DNA of 64,000 bases from Carboxylicivirga linearis (GTDB lineage Bacteria; Bacteroidota; Bacteroidia; Bacteroidales; Marinilabiliaceae): contig NZ_JAGUCO010000001.1 in the NCBI RefSeq assembly GCF_018271995.1, forward strand, positions 496,001 to 560,000, given 5' to 3'. Position 1 is the stretch's first letter; every line of letters starts with the position of its first letter. Positions 53,082-62,748 of this stretch are shown here, piece by piece. A model generated the notes under the pieces. That model saw only the letters and a list, made by a program, of their open reading frames with translations. It was not told where the DNA came from and did no database searches. The position numbers were made by a program, and so were the translations under genes.

Positions 53082-53856
53082 TTCTCCGAAAGTATCTATA
53101 ATTACAGTGGTTTACAATGACTCTGAGAGAGTTTTGACTACTTTAAAGAGTGTATCAAAGCAGACTTATCCTTATATAGAATATATTGTAATTGATGGAA
53201 ATAGTAATGATAATACATTAGAAGTAATAAAAGAATCTAATGTTAAGATTGATATTTTGATTAGTGAACCCGATAAAGGTATTTATGATGCGATGAATAA
53301 GGGCTGTAAATATACATCTGGTGAGTTCATAATGTTTCTTAATGCTGGAGATACCTTATTTTCGAATGACACTATTAAAGAAATACTCGATTTTGATAAA
53401 AGTAAAGATTGTGATGTAATTTATGGTAAATACATGAATGACTATGTAACCTTCAAAAAAGAGATAAATCCAATGCCTATTGGCAAGATGTATAAAACTA
53501 TGCCATTTTGTCACCAAGCAACTCTTACTAAGCGAGAATGGTTAATAAAATATCCCTTTAACCTTAAATATAGGCTTATTGCTGATTATGATTTCTTTAG
53601 AAAGATTTATAAAAATGGAGCCCATTATTTATTTCGCCCTATTGTTATTTCTAATTATTTATGTACAGGGGGGGCTTCTGCAGATAACTTGTTAAAAGTT
53701 TATAAAGAGAATTTCTATATAACAAAAGATATCAATGTGATTTTAAGATCTTATTGGTTAATAAAGAAAGTGTTTAACTACTATCTCTCGTTATTTACAA
53801 AATTTATTCTTCCAGAATCGACCGTTAATTGGATTAAGAAATTAAAATCCAAATAA
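53062..53856 (+). CDS. GT2-family glycosyltransferase
   Basis: A GT-A fold enzyme of 264 residues from ATG 53062. The N-terminus is PKVSIITVVYNDSERVL; the nucleotide-binding region is IVIDGNSNDNTLEVI; the metal motif region is FLNAGDTLFSND; and CHQATLTKREWL follows. It belongs to the family of WcaA/WcaE-like transferases. ATGs at 53038 and 53062 are possible; the second gives the usual N-terminus. It overlaps the acetyltransferase gene by 20 nt, showing tight operon packing. Confidence 0.87.
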   Translation: MKRILSDSPKVSIITVVYNDSERVLTTLKSVSKQTYPYIEYIVIDGNSNDNTLEVIKESNVKIDILISEPDKGIYDAMNKGCKYTSGEFIMFLNAGDTLFSNDTIKEILDFDKSKDCDVIYGKYMNDYVTFKKEINPMPIGKMYKTMPFCHQATLTKREWLIKYPFNLKYRLIADYDFFRKIYKNGAHYLFRPIVISNYLCTGGASADNLLKVYKENFYITKDINVILRSYWLIKKVFNYYLSLFTKFILPESTVNWIKKLKSK

Positions 53857-53925
53857 TAAATAGCGAGTAGTATCTTCAATTATTTTATATAATTTATTAA
53901 CGAGATTAGACACAATTAATTAGAA

Positions 53926-54777
53926 ATGAAAATAATCTATCTTGTTCCTTTTGGTGGTTTAGCTAACCGTTTACGGGTAATTGCATCCGCAATTGAGTTT
54001 TCAAAAGAATACAATTTTAAATTGAAAGTATTTTGGATAAATAGACCCGAACTTAATAGTAGTTATGATGATTTACTTTGCAGTATTCCGAATGTAGAGA
54101 TTATATCAAAAAAGAATAATATCTTATGGAGAGCGCTGATACATATATCGTCTCATTATACAATATATTCATGGTTAAAAAAGACATTGTTATTAACTGA
54201 CTATATGCTTAAGTCTAAATTTGAGAAAGGCTACTTTGATATAGAATCAGAAAAATTCTGTAATTATTTGATGAAATCACATAAATCTAAAAACTGGTTA
54301 ATAACTTGTAGAAAATTTTATAATTATTCAAATAAAACACTTAATCTTTTCGTTCCTCAAATTAAAGTTCAAGACAAAGTAGATAAGTTTATTAAAGAGA
54401 ACATTGGGGGGAAATTTATTGCTGTACATATTCGTAGAACAGATAATAGTATCTCTATTGAAAATTCACCACTCCATTTATTTGAAGCTGTAATTGAAAA
54501 AGCTATTCTTAAAAACACAAAAATTTTAGTTTGCACAGATAGTTCATCAACCAAACAATATCTTAAAGAAAAATATTCTAGTAGTTTGGTTATACCTGAG
54601 TCAAATTTATCTCGTAATTCTAAAGAAGGAATTACAGATGCTTTTGTAGAATTTATTTTACTAAGTAATTCCCTTAAGATATATGCTTCACAAGGTTCTA
54701 CTTTTTCGCTTTTAGCATCGGAGTTTAAAAGTATTGATCTTGAGATTGTATCAAAAACTGCAGAAATTAGTTCCTAA
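53926..54777 (+). CDS. GT-B-type transferase with HIRRTD motif, probable fucosyltransferase
   Basis: A 283-residue enzyme. The N-terminus has GGLANRLRVIASAIEFSKEY, a nucleotide-sugar binding loop with G-G-L-x-N-R. HIRRTDN at 168-174 resembles the H-x-R-R-x-D motif of O-fucosyltransferase-type (GT11/GT23-like) enzymes. The C-terminal ASQGSTFSLLASEF fits the donor site. gmd and fcl in the same locus supply GDP-L-fucose, so it is a good candidate for the enzyme that adds fucose. The family assignment is by motif. The gene is very AT-rich. Confidence 0.68.
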   Translation: MKIIYLVPFGGLANRLRVIASAIEFSKEYNFKLKVFWINRPELNSSYDDLLCSIPNVEIISKKNNILWRALIHISSHYTIYSWLKKTLLLTDYMLKSKFEKGYFDIESEKFCNYLMKSHKSKNWLITCRKFYNYSNKTLNLFVPQIKVQDKVDKFIKENIGGKFIAVHIRRTDNSISIENSPLHLFEAVIEKAILKNTKILVCTDSSSTKQYLKEKYSSSLVIPESNLSRNSKEGITDAFVEFILLSNSLKIYASQGSTFSLLASEFKSIDLEIVSKTAEISS

Positions 54778-54782
54778 TTATA

Positions 54783-55973
54783 ATGATTTTAATCTTAAGA
54801 ATCCTAGCAGATATACTTTGGTTTATAAAACCTGTTAATATATCTGTCAATATTATATTATTAATACCATTTTTAAGGCAAATAAAAAGAGGAAAAATTA
54901 GGAAAAGTCTGCTGGGACAGATTCTGAAGTATATGGTGTTGATTTTCTTGTTGCTATTTATTGTCTCATATTGTAGAGATATAAGTACTGGGTCAACAAA
55001 ATTAATTTTTAAAATCGCCTTCTCATTCATAATGTTTTATTATGGAACTCAATATAAAGGTGATTTAGAAATTTTTTTAAAAAAAATATGTAATTTTTCT
55101 ATTATAGGTTTAATCACATTCTTCTTTCTTTCGTTTATTCCTGCTTCATATCAGAATTGGGGTGATAAAAATACATTTGTTGGATTATACTATTTTAAAA
55201 CGGATATGGCTCTTTCTATTGTAATATTTCTTTCATTTGCTATAATCGATAATATCAAGAAGATGTATTTGTTTTTGTTGACCATAATCTCTTTATACCT
55301 TATAATTATTACTAATGCTAGAATTCATTTGCTTTCATTCTTTTTTTTAATTTGTTTAAGAGTTATTCCAAATTCTATCTTCAATAATCTTAGAAGAAAA
55401 TTATTGTATGTAGTACCAATTTTTATATTCATTTCATTGCTTTTCTTAAAATTATATTTTGAGCATATAGCTTCTGCTGATACACTGAAGGTTAGTTTTA
55501 GTGAAGAAGAACTTTTTTCAGGGGAAAATACTCAAGGTAGAAATGTAATTTGGTTATCAGTGTTAGATGGATTTTTTAAAGAGAATGGAATAAACAAAAT
55601 TGTTGGAACTCATTTATTACAGGATGAAGAATATGTATATAAATATAGTAAGTTAAGTCATAATGCCCATAATGGATATTTGTTTGTTCTTGTCTCAACT
55701 GGAGTTATTGGATTACTTTTATTCTTGATAATTATTTTTATAATTTTTGATAGGCTAATTAACCTTGGACAAATGATGTTTGATTTTAATTTACTAAGGA
55801 AAAATGAATTTTCTTATAAAATTCTATTCATAACAATTGTCCATTTGTTTGTATTTGTAATTACTAATTTGACAAATAATTCAATACTATTTCAGCAACA
55901 GACGTGGTTTTTTATGTTCTTTGCAGGAATCCTTTATAATAAAAAAGTAATTAACCAAATAATTAATTTATAG
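54783..55973 (+). CDS. Wzy-type O-antigen/exopolysaccharide polymerase
   Basis: A 396-residue membrane protein with about ten hydrophobic helices and a large loop near residues 235-295. It lacks long conserved motifs, as is normal for Wzy, but SHNAHNGYLFVLVSTGVIGL is the usual H-N family region of the O-antigen ligase/polymerase group. It should link repeat units at the outer face of the inner membrane. The AT content is among the highest in the window. Confidence 0.78.
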   Translation: MILILRILADILWFIKPVNISVNIILLIPFLRQIKRGKIRKSLLGQILKYMVLIFLLLFIVSYCRDISTGSTKLIFKIAFSFIMFYYGTQYKGDLEIFLKKICNFSIIGLITFFFLSFIPASYQNWGDKNTFVGLYYFKTDMALSIVIFLSFAIIDNIKKMYLFLLTIISLYLIIITNARIHLLSFFFLICLRVIPNSIFNNLRRKLLYVVPIFIFISLLFLKLYFEHIASADTLKVSFSEEELFSGENTQGRNVIWLSVLDGFFKENGINKIVGTHLLQDEEYVYKYSKLSHNAHNGYLFVLVSTGVIGLLLFLIIIFIIFDRLINLGQMMFDFNLLRKNEFSYKILFITIVHLFVFVITNLTNNSILFQQQTWFFMFFAGILYNKKVINQIINL

Positions 55974-55977
55974 TTTA

Positions 55978-56856
55978 ATGCTTGCTCCTATTTGCCTGTT
56001 TACCTATAATCGACCCGAAGAGGTTAAACAAACTATTTGTGCCTTAAAAAATAATTTTCTATCCAAAAAATCGAAGCTTTATATTTTTTCAGACGGATAT
56101 AAAGGAGAAAGCGATATTAATCAAGTAAAAGAGGTAAGAAATTTATTAAAAAATATTGATGGTTTTGCTGAAGTAGTGGTTTATGAAAGTGATATTAATA
56201 AAGGGTTAGCAGAATCTGTAATTTCTGGTGTATCAATGGTATTAAAAGAAAACGATTCAGCAATTGTTTTGGAAGATGATTTATTAACTTCACGGAATTT
56301 TTTAACTTTCATGAATCAGGCTATTGAATTTTATGTGAATTCTAATAATATTTTTTCCATTTCAGGTTATACGCTAGATCTGCCCGGTTTAAAGACGTAC
56401 GAAAGGGATTACTATTTTGGATATAGGGCGTCATCATGGGGATGGGCAACTTGGAAAGATAGATGGAATAAAATAGATTGGGATGTAAAAGATTATAATA
56501 TTATATTACGCAGTCCATTGAAGCAAATTAAATTTATGAAGGGGGGGTCGGACCTCCCATACATGTTATGGAAACAGATGAACGGAAAAATTGATTCATG
56601 GGCAATTAGATGGTGTTTTAATCAATTTCAATCTAAAACGTATACAGTTTTCCCTAAGAAATCGAAAATTGAGAGTATTGGGTTTGGAGCTTCAGCGACC
56701 CATACTAAAAAGACAACTCGCTTTAATACATTACTTGATGACGGTGACCAACAAGAGTTTGAATTTGAGGAATTTGATGGAGTTGATAAGAATTTAGCTA
56801 AACAATTTCGAAATAAATTTTCGATAAAAAACAGGCTATTAGGAAAGATATGGTAG
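55978..56856 (+). CDS. GNT-I/GT2-like glycosyltransferase
   Basis: A 292-residue enzyme whose start PICLFTYNRPEEVKQTI and VVVYESDINKGLAESVISG resemble GT2-type sugar transferases with a GT-A fold. The metal motif is LEDDLLTSRNFL. The central block FGYRASSWGWATWKDRW is a typical marker of this family. Acceptor and donor are unknown. It begins 4 nt after the polymerase stop and overlaps the next gene by 7 nt. Confidence 0.82.
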   Translation: MLAPICLFTYNRPEEVKQTICALKNNFLSKKSKLYIFSDGYKGESDINQVKEVRNLLKNIDGFAEVVVYESDINKGLAESVISGVSMVLKENDSAIVLEDDLLTSRNFLTFMNQAIEFYVNSNNIFSISGYTLDLPGLKTYERDYYFGYRASSWGWATWKDRWNKIDWDVKDYNIILRSPLKQIKFMKGGSDLPYMLWKQMNGKIDSWAIRWCFNQFQSKTYTVFPKKSKIESIGFGASATHTKKTTRFNTLLDDGDQQEFEFEEFDGVDKNLAKQFRNKFSIKNRLLGKIW

Positions 56857-57959
56857 CGAAAGAAAAAGTCCTATTTCTCCTCCACCTCCCACCTCCTGTT
56901 CATGGTTCTTCGCTGGTAGGTCAATATATCAAAGGGAGTGATCTTATAAACAATAAGTTTTCAACACGATATATTAATTTACTGGCATCAAAAAGAGTAG
57001 ATGATTCAGGAAAAGTCAGTTTAAGTAAACTATTAGGGATGATTGTAACTATTATTAATCTATTAAGAGAGTTAATATTACATCGCCCTCAATTGTGTTA
57101 TTTAGCATTAACTTCGACAGGAGCCGCATTCTATCGTGATGTACTATTGATTAGTTTACTTAAATTATTCGGTGTAAAACGTATTTACCATATGCACAAT
57201 AAGGGAATACGTAGAAATGAAGATTATCCTTTTCATAGTTTCTTTTACCGATTTGTTTTTAATGGAAGTAATGTAATTCTTCTAGCAAAAAAACTGTATA
57301 AAGATGTTCAGACTTTTGTACCTGAGAAAAATGTAGATATTCTTCCCAATGGTATTCCTCAGAAACCATTTAAAGTAGAAGAGATAAAAGACAAGGAAAT
57401 AATTAATATATTGTTTCTATCCAATTTAATTGAGTCAAAAGGGGTATATGTGCTGCTTAGAGCGATGGCTATTCTTAAAAGAAAGGGGATTGTTTTTAAA
57501 GGAACATTTATCGGTGGTGAAGGAGATATTTCTAGTGATCAATTAACACAGAAAGTCAATCAGTTTGAATTACAGAATCAGGTGGAATATCTTGGAAAGA
57601 GATATGGTGCAGATAAAGAATTAGCATTTTGTATAGCAGATATCTTTGCATTTCCAACATTCTATGCAAATGAATGTTTTCCATTAGTTTTGTTGGAAGC
57701 TATGCAACATTCTTTACCTGTTATTTCAACAAATGAAGGAGGAATACCTGATATTATAGAAGAAAGTATAACAGGGTTTATTGTTACTAAAAATGATTCA
57801 CTGGCTTTAGCTAATAAATTGGAAGTACTAATAACAAATCCTGAATTAAGAAAGAGTATGGGAAAAAAAGGTTATGAAAAATTTCATACTCATTATACTA
57901 TTGATCAATTTGAAAATCGTCTTTGTGAAATTTTAGAAATAGTACTGCAAAAAGATTAA
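56850..57959 (+). CDS. GT4-family glycosyltransferase
   Basis: A 369-residue GT-B enzyme. The N-terminus LHLPPPVHGSSLVGQYI is the acceptor-side opening typical of many GT4 members. The C-terminal donor domain has ILFLSNLIESKGVYVLLRA, FIGGEGD and the E-x7-E motif region CFPLVLLEAMQHSLPVIST. It adds one sugar of the repeat unit. Confidence 0.9.
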   Translation: MVAKEKVLFLLHLPPPVHGSSLVGQYIKGSDLINNKFSTRYINLLASKRVDDSGKVSLSKLLGMIVTIINLLRELILHRPQLCYLALTSTGAAFYRDVLLISLLKLFGVKRIYHMHNKGIRRNEDYPFHSFFYRFVFNGSNVILLAKKLYKDVQTFVPEKNVDILPNGIPQKPFKVEEIKDKEIINILFLSNLIESKGVYVLLRAMAILKRKGIVFKGTFIGGEGDISSDQLTQKVNQFELQNQVEYLGKRYGADKELAFCIADIFAFPTFYANECFPLVLLEAMQHSLPVISTNEGGIPDIIEESITGFIVTKNDSLALANKLEVLITNPELRKSMGKKGYEKFHTHYTIDQFENRLCEILEIVLQKD

Positions 57960-57961
57960 TA

Positions 57962-58675
57962 ATGTTAAAGTCATTTGATGTATTTAACGGTTTACTTGTT
58001 AGTTTGAGTTCGAAGAAAATGTTGATATCAACAATAAATGCACATTCTTATAATGTTAGTAAGAAAGATGATGTATTTCGCCAAGCGTTGCAAAAGAGTC
58101 AGGTGTTAATACCTGATGGGGTCAGTGTTGTTTGGGCTTTTAAATGGTTAAAAGGACAGAAATTAACTAAAATTGCCGGAGCTGATTTGTTTTATTATGA
58201 AATGAAGCGATTACAGGAAAAGGGCGGCAAATGCTTTTTCTTAGGGAGTACAGTTGAAACATTGGATAAGATAAAGAAAAGAGCTTCTATTGAATTTCCA
58301 AATATTAGTATTGAAACATATTCACCTCCATATAAGCCTGAATTTACAAAGGAAGATAATGGTGTCATGGTGGAAAAAATAAATTCCTTTCAACCGGATG
58401 TACTTTTTATTGGTTTAACTGCCCCGAAACAAGAAAAATGGGCTTATAAACATTATGATGATTTAGATGTAGGGCATATTGGATGTATAGGTGCAGTGTT
58501 TGATTTTTATGCAGGAACGATCAAAAGAGCTCCAAACTGGATGATAAATCTAGGATTAGAATGGTTTTACCGTTTGATTAAAGAACCCAAACGAATGTGG
58601 AAGAGATATATAATTGGGAATATGATTTTTATTTTTACTATAATAATTGAAAAATATTTTAGAACTTTAGAATAA
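57962..58675 (+). CDS. WecG/TagA/CpsF-family glycosyltransferase (GT26)
   Basis: A 237-residue enzyme with the GT26 markers: [40 protein letters not shown] and [17 protein letters not shown], and a C-terminal amphipathic helix region [13 protein letters not shown]. This family transfers the second sugar onto a lipid-linked first sugar, such as N-acetylmannosamine(uronate) or glucose. It therefore implies an initiating transferase that is not in this window. Confidence 0.9.
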   Translation: MLKSFDVFNGLLVSLSSKKMLISTINAHSYNVSKKDDVFRQALQKSQVLIPDGVSVVWAFKWLKGQKLTKIAGADLFYYEMKRLQEKGGKCFFLGSTVETLDKIKKRASIEFPNISIETYSPPYKPEFTKEDNGVMVEKINSFQPDVLFIGLTAPKQEKWAYKHYDDLDVGHIGCIGAVFDFYAGTIKRAPNWMINLGLEWFYRLIKEPKRMWKRYIIGNMIFIFTIIIEKYFRTLE

Positions 58676-58676
58676 A

Positions 58677-59840
58677 ATGGCAAATCAAAAAGTTGCATTT
58701 ATAACAGGTATTACAGGTCAGGATGGTGCATATCTGACTGAGTTTTTATTAAAAAAAGGATATATTGTACATGGTTTAAAGCGTCGTTCTTCGATGTTTA
58801 ATACTGATAGGATTGATCATTTATACCAGGATCCTCATGTGGAGAATCGCAATCTGGTTCTTCATTATGGTGATTTAACAGATTCAATGAACCTGACTCG
58901 GATCATTCAGGAGGTTCAACCAGATGAGATTTATAATCTGGCGGCTATGAGTCATGTTAAAGTAAGCTTTGATACTCCTGAATATACAGCTAATGCGGAT
59001 GGTATTGGTACTTTGCGTATTTTAGAGGCAGTACGTTTGTTAGGCCTAACTGAAAAAACTCGTATTTATCAGGCTTCAACTTCTGAGTTATATGGTTTAG
59101 TACAAGCGGTACCTCAGTCTGAGACAACACCGTTTTACCCACGTTCGCCATATGCTGTGGCTAAAATGTATGCATACTGGATTACAGTAAATTACCGTGA
59201 AGCATATAATATGCATGCATCAAACGGTATCTTATTTAATCATGAAAGTCCGGTGCGAGGAGAGACTTTTGTTACCCGTAAGGTAACACGGGCTATGAGT
59301 CGTATTGCTTTAAGCATGCAGGAAAAAGTTTATATGGGTAACCTATCAAGTAAACGTGACTGGGGACATGCAAAAGATTATATCAAGGCTATGCACTTAA
59401 TCTTGCAGCAAGATCAGCCGGATGATTATGTAATTGCAACAGGTATTACAACCACTATTCGTGATTTTATCAAAATGGCAGGAGCAGAAGCAGGATTGGA
59501 GATCATCTTTAAAGGTGAAGATGCTGATGAAAAAGGATATATTGCATCTGTTGATGAAAATATTTTCTGTGAAAAAGTAGGTGAACAATACCTGGCTAAT
59601 ATCAAAGAAAAAATTGCTTCACAGTCTGAAATAGTTGAAGTAGATCCTCAATATTTCCGTCCGACAGAAGTGGATTTGTTAATTGGAGATCCAACAAAAT
59701 CTAAAACAGTTCTTGGATGGGAGCCTGAATATGATCTTAAAGGCTTAGTTGAAGATATGATGCAGTCGGATATTAAACTAATGCAAAAAGATGCCTATCT
59801 TAAAGCCGGAGGATATCAGACTTTAAATTATTTCGAGTAA
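58677..59840 (+). CDS. gmd: GDP-mannose 4,6-dehydratase
   Basis: An SDR enzyme of 387 residues that makes GDP-4-keto-6-deoxymannose, the first step toward GDP-L-fucose. NAD-binding [15 protein letters not shown] and the catalytic Thr-Glu-Tyr-Lys region (ASTSELYG, then [12 protein letters not shown]) are intact. [15 protein letters not shown] and [11 protein letters not shown] are typical of Gmd. It ends the main run of glycosyltransferase genes and is followed by a hairpin before fcl. Confidence 0.96.
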   Translation: MANQKVAFITGITGQDGAYLTEFLLKKGYIVHGLKRRSSMFNTDRIDHLYQDPHVENRNLVLHYGDLTDSMNLTRIIQEVQPDEIYNLAAMSHVKVSFDTPEYTANADGIGTLRILEAVRLLGLTEKTRIYQASTSELYGLVQAVPQSETTPFYPRSPYAVAKMYAYWITVNYREAYNMHASNGILFNHESPVRGETFVTRKVTRAMSRIALSMQEKVYMGNLSSKRDWGHAKDYIKAMHLILQQDQPDDYVIATGITTTIRDFIKMAGAEAGLEIIFKGEDADEKGYIASVDENIFCEKVGEQYLANIKEKIASQSEIVEVDPQYFRPTEVDLLIGDPTKSKTVLGWEPEYDLKGLVEDMMQSDIKLMQKDAYLKAGGYQTLNYFE

Positions 59841-59871
59841 GGAAAGAGTGTTAGTACAATAATTAATAGGT

Positions 59872-59903
59872 AAAGCAGATCGTATTATGGTCTGCTTTTT
59901 TAG
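59872..59903 (+). terminator. Terminator-like hairpin in front of fcl
   Basis: AAAGCAGA (59872-59879) pairs with TCTGCTTT (59891-59898) and is followed by T6. It ends 4 nt before the fcl start codon at 59906. It may terminate the long operon, or act as an attenuator if fcl has no promoter of its own. Confidence 0.75.
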
Positions 59904-59905
59904 TT

Positions 59906-61030
59906 ATGGAAAAAATGAATAAAGATTCAAAAATATATATTGCAGGTCATCGTGGTTTGGTAGGGTCTGCCATCTTAAAGAATTTAATAGAACAAGGTTA
60001 TACTAATCTGATATTTCGTACTCACCGAGAACTGGATTTAACTGATCAAAAATCTGTAGCAGACTTTTTTGAAATAGAAAAACCTGAGTATGTTATTCTT
60101 GCTGCAGCAAAAGTTGGAGGTATTGTAGCCAATAATACTTATAGAGGTGATTTTATTTATGCAAATATGCAGATTCAGAATAATGTGATTCATCAATCGT
60201 ATTTGCATGGTGTAAAGAAACTCTTATTTCTCGGTTCTACCTGCATTTACCCAAAGAATGCACCGCAGCCTATGCCGGAAGATTGTCTGCTTACCGATAC
60301 ATTGGAATATACCAATGAGCCATATGCTATTGCAAAAATAGCCGGATTAAAGATGTGTGAAAGTTATAATCTTCAATACGGGACTAATTTTATATCTGTA
60401 ATGCCAACAAATCTGTATGGTCCAAATGATAATTTTAACCTAGAGACTTCACATGTATTACCGGCAATGGTGCGTAAAATTCATTTGTCAAATTGCCTTG
60501 AGGAAAGCAATTGGGATGCTATCAGAGCTGATTTAAATGCTCGCCCTATAGAAGATGTCGATGGTAATGTTTCAGAAAATGAGATGATTGGTATTTTAAA
60601 TAAATATGGGATTTCTAATAATGAGCAAACAGGAGAAGTAAGTCTGGCATTATGGGGTAGTGGGAAACCGATGCGTGAATTTCTATGGAGTGAAGACATG
60701 GCTGATGCATGTATTTTCATCATGGAGAATCGTGATTTTAGTGATGTGATTGAGCAAAGTTTTTCCAAAGAAAGAGCTAATGAAATTAGAAATACACATA
60801 TTAATATTGGTACTGGTAAGGAACTAAAGATTAGTGGATTGGCAAAAATTATTAAAGAAACAATTGGATTTAGTGGCAATATTTGTTTTGATTCTTCTAA
60901 ACCGGATGGTACCATGCGTAAATTGACTGATCCATCTAAACTTCATAATCTGGGTTGGAAACATAAAGTTGATTTGGAAGAAGGAATTAGATTGATGTAT
61001 CAATATTATTTAGAATCAATTACAAAATAG
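59906..61030 (+). CDS. fcl: GDP-L-fucose synthase
   Basis: An epimerase-reductase of 374 residues. The N-terminus is [15 protein letters not shown]. The catalytic Ser-Tyr-Lys are in [18 protein letters not shown] and [14 protein letters not shown]. It is about 50 residues longer than E. coli Fcl, owing to an insertion around 190-240 ([18 protein letters not shown]). It completes GDP-L-fucose synthesis with gmd and is the last gene of the locus. The start could also be the ATG 9 nt farther in. Confidence 0.95.
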   Translation: MEKMNKDSKIYIAGHRGLVGSAILKNLIEQGYTNLIFRTHRELDLTDQKSVADFFEIEKPEYVILAAAKVGGIVANNTYRGDFIYANMQIQNNVIHQSYLHGVKKLLFLGSTCIYPKNAPQPMPEDCLLTDTLEYTNEPYAIAKIAGLKMCESYNLQYGTNFISVMPTNLYGPNDNFNLETSHVLPAMVRKIHLSNCLEESNWDAIRADLNARPIEDVDGNVSENEMIGILNKYGISNNEQTGEVSLALWGSGKPMREFLWSEDMADACIFIMENRDFSDVIEQSFSKERANEIRNTHINIGTGKELKISGLAKIIKETIGFSGNICFDSSKPDGTMRKLTDPSKLHNLGWKHKVDLEEGIRLMYQYYLESITK

Positions 61031-61051
61031 TTTATTATTCTAATGCTTATC

Positions 61052-61082
61052 AAGCCCATTCACCCCGAAGGGGCTTTTTTTT
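61052..61082 (+). terminator. Terminator after fcl
   Basis: A GC-rich stem (CCCC-GAA-GGGG, or AGCCC pairing with GGGCT) precedes a run of eight T. Confidence 0.8.
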
Positions 61083-61100
61083 GCCTGAACCTCTGATTTC

Positions 61101-61241
61101 TTCGGTATCCAGGAGAGTATTCTTCGATTTGTCTTCGGACCTCCTTCGAATCTTCTTCGGTGTTTGTTCGTAGATTGTTCGATCATCTTTCGATCAATAG
61201 GATGCGAAGAACTAACGAAGCAATATCGATTAAGAAACGAT
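61101..61241. repeat. Helically phased TTCG array (11-bp period)
   Basis: TTCG begins at 61101, 61123, 61134, 61145, 61156, 61167, 61178 and 61189: eight copies on an exact 11-bp grid, with one position (61112) vacant. On the right the reverse-type words CGAAG, CGAAG, CGATT and CGATT begin at 61205, 61216, 61227 and 61238, again 11 bp apart but shifted by 3 nt. The bases between are not conserved. The 11-bp period excludes a coding repeat. Confidence 0.7.
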
Positions 61242-61379
61242 TAGGGTAACAAAGCTTCAATTGAAAATGAATTAATGTTAGTGTAATTTTTCACCACTTT
61301 AGTAAAAATTCTAATTAAGAATGGTTTTATGACGTGAGTAAAAGCTTTAGCTTTACTTGTTAGTGCTAAATAATTGCAT

Positions 61380-62747
61380 ATGAACCGTTTTTCAACCCTT
61401 ATTTGTATATGGTTACTGAGTTCACTCAGCTTCTCATCTATTGCACAGATTGATTTTGCCAACCTCGATGAAGAACAGATATACCGTAAAGAAAATAAAT
61501 ATAATACCTGGGCGGTGACGCTTGGGTATGGTCCGGTAATTTACTATGTTGATGTAATTGATTATACCGTATTTCCTAAGAATGACTGGAAAATGGGCCC
61601 AACCATAATGCTGAGTAAGCAGTTTAATCGCCCATGGGGATTAGATGCTCAGTTTATGATGGCGGATATGTATGGCCAAAAGAACACTCGCTATTTCAAG
61701 GGTGACTTACTTGATTTTTCTTTAAATCTAACTTTCTCAATCAATCAGTTTGCCATATTTGGACCAATAAATGACAAGTGGAATATTTATGGAAAGGTTG
61801 GATTTGGTTTAACCTATTTCAGAAGTAAACAATATCGCCTAACCAATGGCTCTTATACCAATCCGGATGGAACTGTTGAGCAGTTAATACCAGGTCAGGT
61901 GTTAAGGGTAAAACATGTATATGACTATAATCTGGGCTACCCAGATGCTTATGGTTGGGATCGGGAAGACTATCTTGCTATTGGCTATGCGCGTAATGGG
62001 GAGGGAGCGCCTGATAAAGAGATAGATCGGCACAATGAAATTGTCATTCCCTTTGGATTAGGTGTTAAGTATCGCATCAATAAAAGTTTTGATATTGGGG
62101 CAGAAGTTCTGATGAGAAGTATGTCAGCTGATAATTTGGATGTTAATTTAAGTGGAGCCGATAATGACAGTTACATGTACACGTCAGTTAACTTAACTTA
62201 CAAAATAGGAAAGAAAAATAAGCGACATGCAGCCTGGACATACAAAGACTTCAATATGGAGTATAAACGATTACGCCAGAATGATCCTTTGGCTGTGCGT
62301 TTAGATTCTATAAGGTCTGAAATCGAATATCTGGCGGCTCAGGATTCTTTGGCCTCTGATACAACAACTATCTACACAGAGTCAATTATCTATCAGGAAG
62401 GTATTTCAGAATCGGTATTTTTTGATTTTGATAAGTCAGATATTGATAGGAGGTCAGAACGAACCCTGGCTAAATTGGCAAGGGTAATGAAGGCTAATGA
62501 AGAAATCAGAATTCGTATTGTTGGGTATTGCGATGAACGTGGTTCGGAAGAATATAACCTTGCATTAAGTAAGCGCCGTTGTAACTCAGTCTTGAATACA
62601 TTGGTAAATCAATTTAAGTTACCGGCAGAGCGCTTCCAGATTGATCCAAGAGGTGAAAGTGAAATGTTATCAGATACAAAACAATTGCAGCCTTATGGCT
62701 TGCATTTGGTCAATCGCAGGGTAGATATGTTTGTAATTGTTGAATAA
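61380..62747 (+). CDS. OmpA-family outer-membrane protein
   Basis: A 455-residue protein from ATG 61380 (a TTG at 61374 was rejected). A signal peptide ends SSIAQ (about residue 23). An N-terminal barrel-like region (about 35-280) has repeated aromatic strands, for example NTWAVTLGYGPVIYY. A linker leads to a C-terminal OmpA/Pal domain with VFFDFDKSDIDRRS and the peptidoglycan-binding Asp and Arg in GYCDERGSEEYNLALSKRR. It should connect the outer membrane to the cell wall. A paralogue starts 1 nt after its stop codon. Confidence 0.9.
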   Translation: MNRFSTLICIWLLSSLSFSSIAQIDFANLDEEQIYRKENKYNTWAVTLGYGPVIYYVDVIDYTVFPKNDWKMGPTIMLSKQFNRPWGLDAQFMMADMYGQKNTRYFKGDLLDFSLNLTFSINQFAIFGPINDKWNIYGKVGFGLTYFRSKQYRLTNGSYTNPDGTVEQLIPGQVLRVKHVYDYNLGYPDAYGWDREDYLAIGYARNGEGAPDKEIDRHNEIVIPFGLGVKYRINKSFDIGAEVLMRSMSADNLDVNLSGADNDSYMYTSVNLTYKIGKKNKRHAAWTYKDFNMEYKRLRQNDPLAVRLDSIRSEIEYLAAQDSLASDTTTIYTESIIYQEGISESVFFDFDKSDIDRRSERTLAKLARVMKANEEIRIRIVGYCDERGSEEYNLALSKRRCNSVLNTLVNQFKLPAERFQIDPRGESEMLSDTKQLQPYGLHLVNRRVDMFVIVE

Positions 62748-62748
62748 T

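Larger units (their letters stand above)
61031..61379. other. Intergenic region between fcl and the OmpA-like pair
   Basis: No gene is visible. It contains the fcl terminator (61052-61082), then a striking array of TTCG motifs at an exact 11-bp spacing (61101-61241), then AT-rich sequence that should carry the promoter of the OmpA-like genes. Confidence 0.7.
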
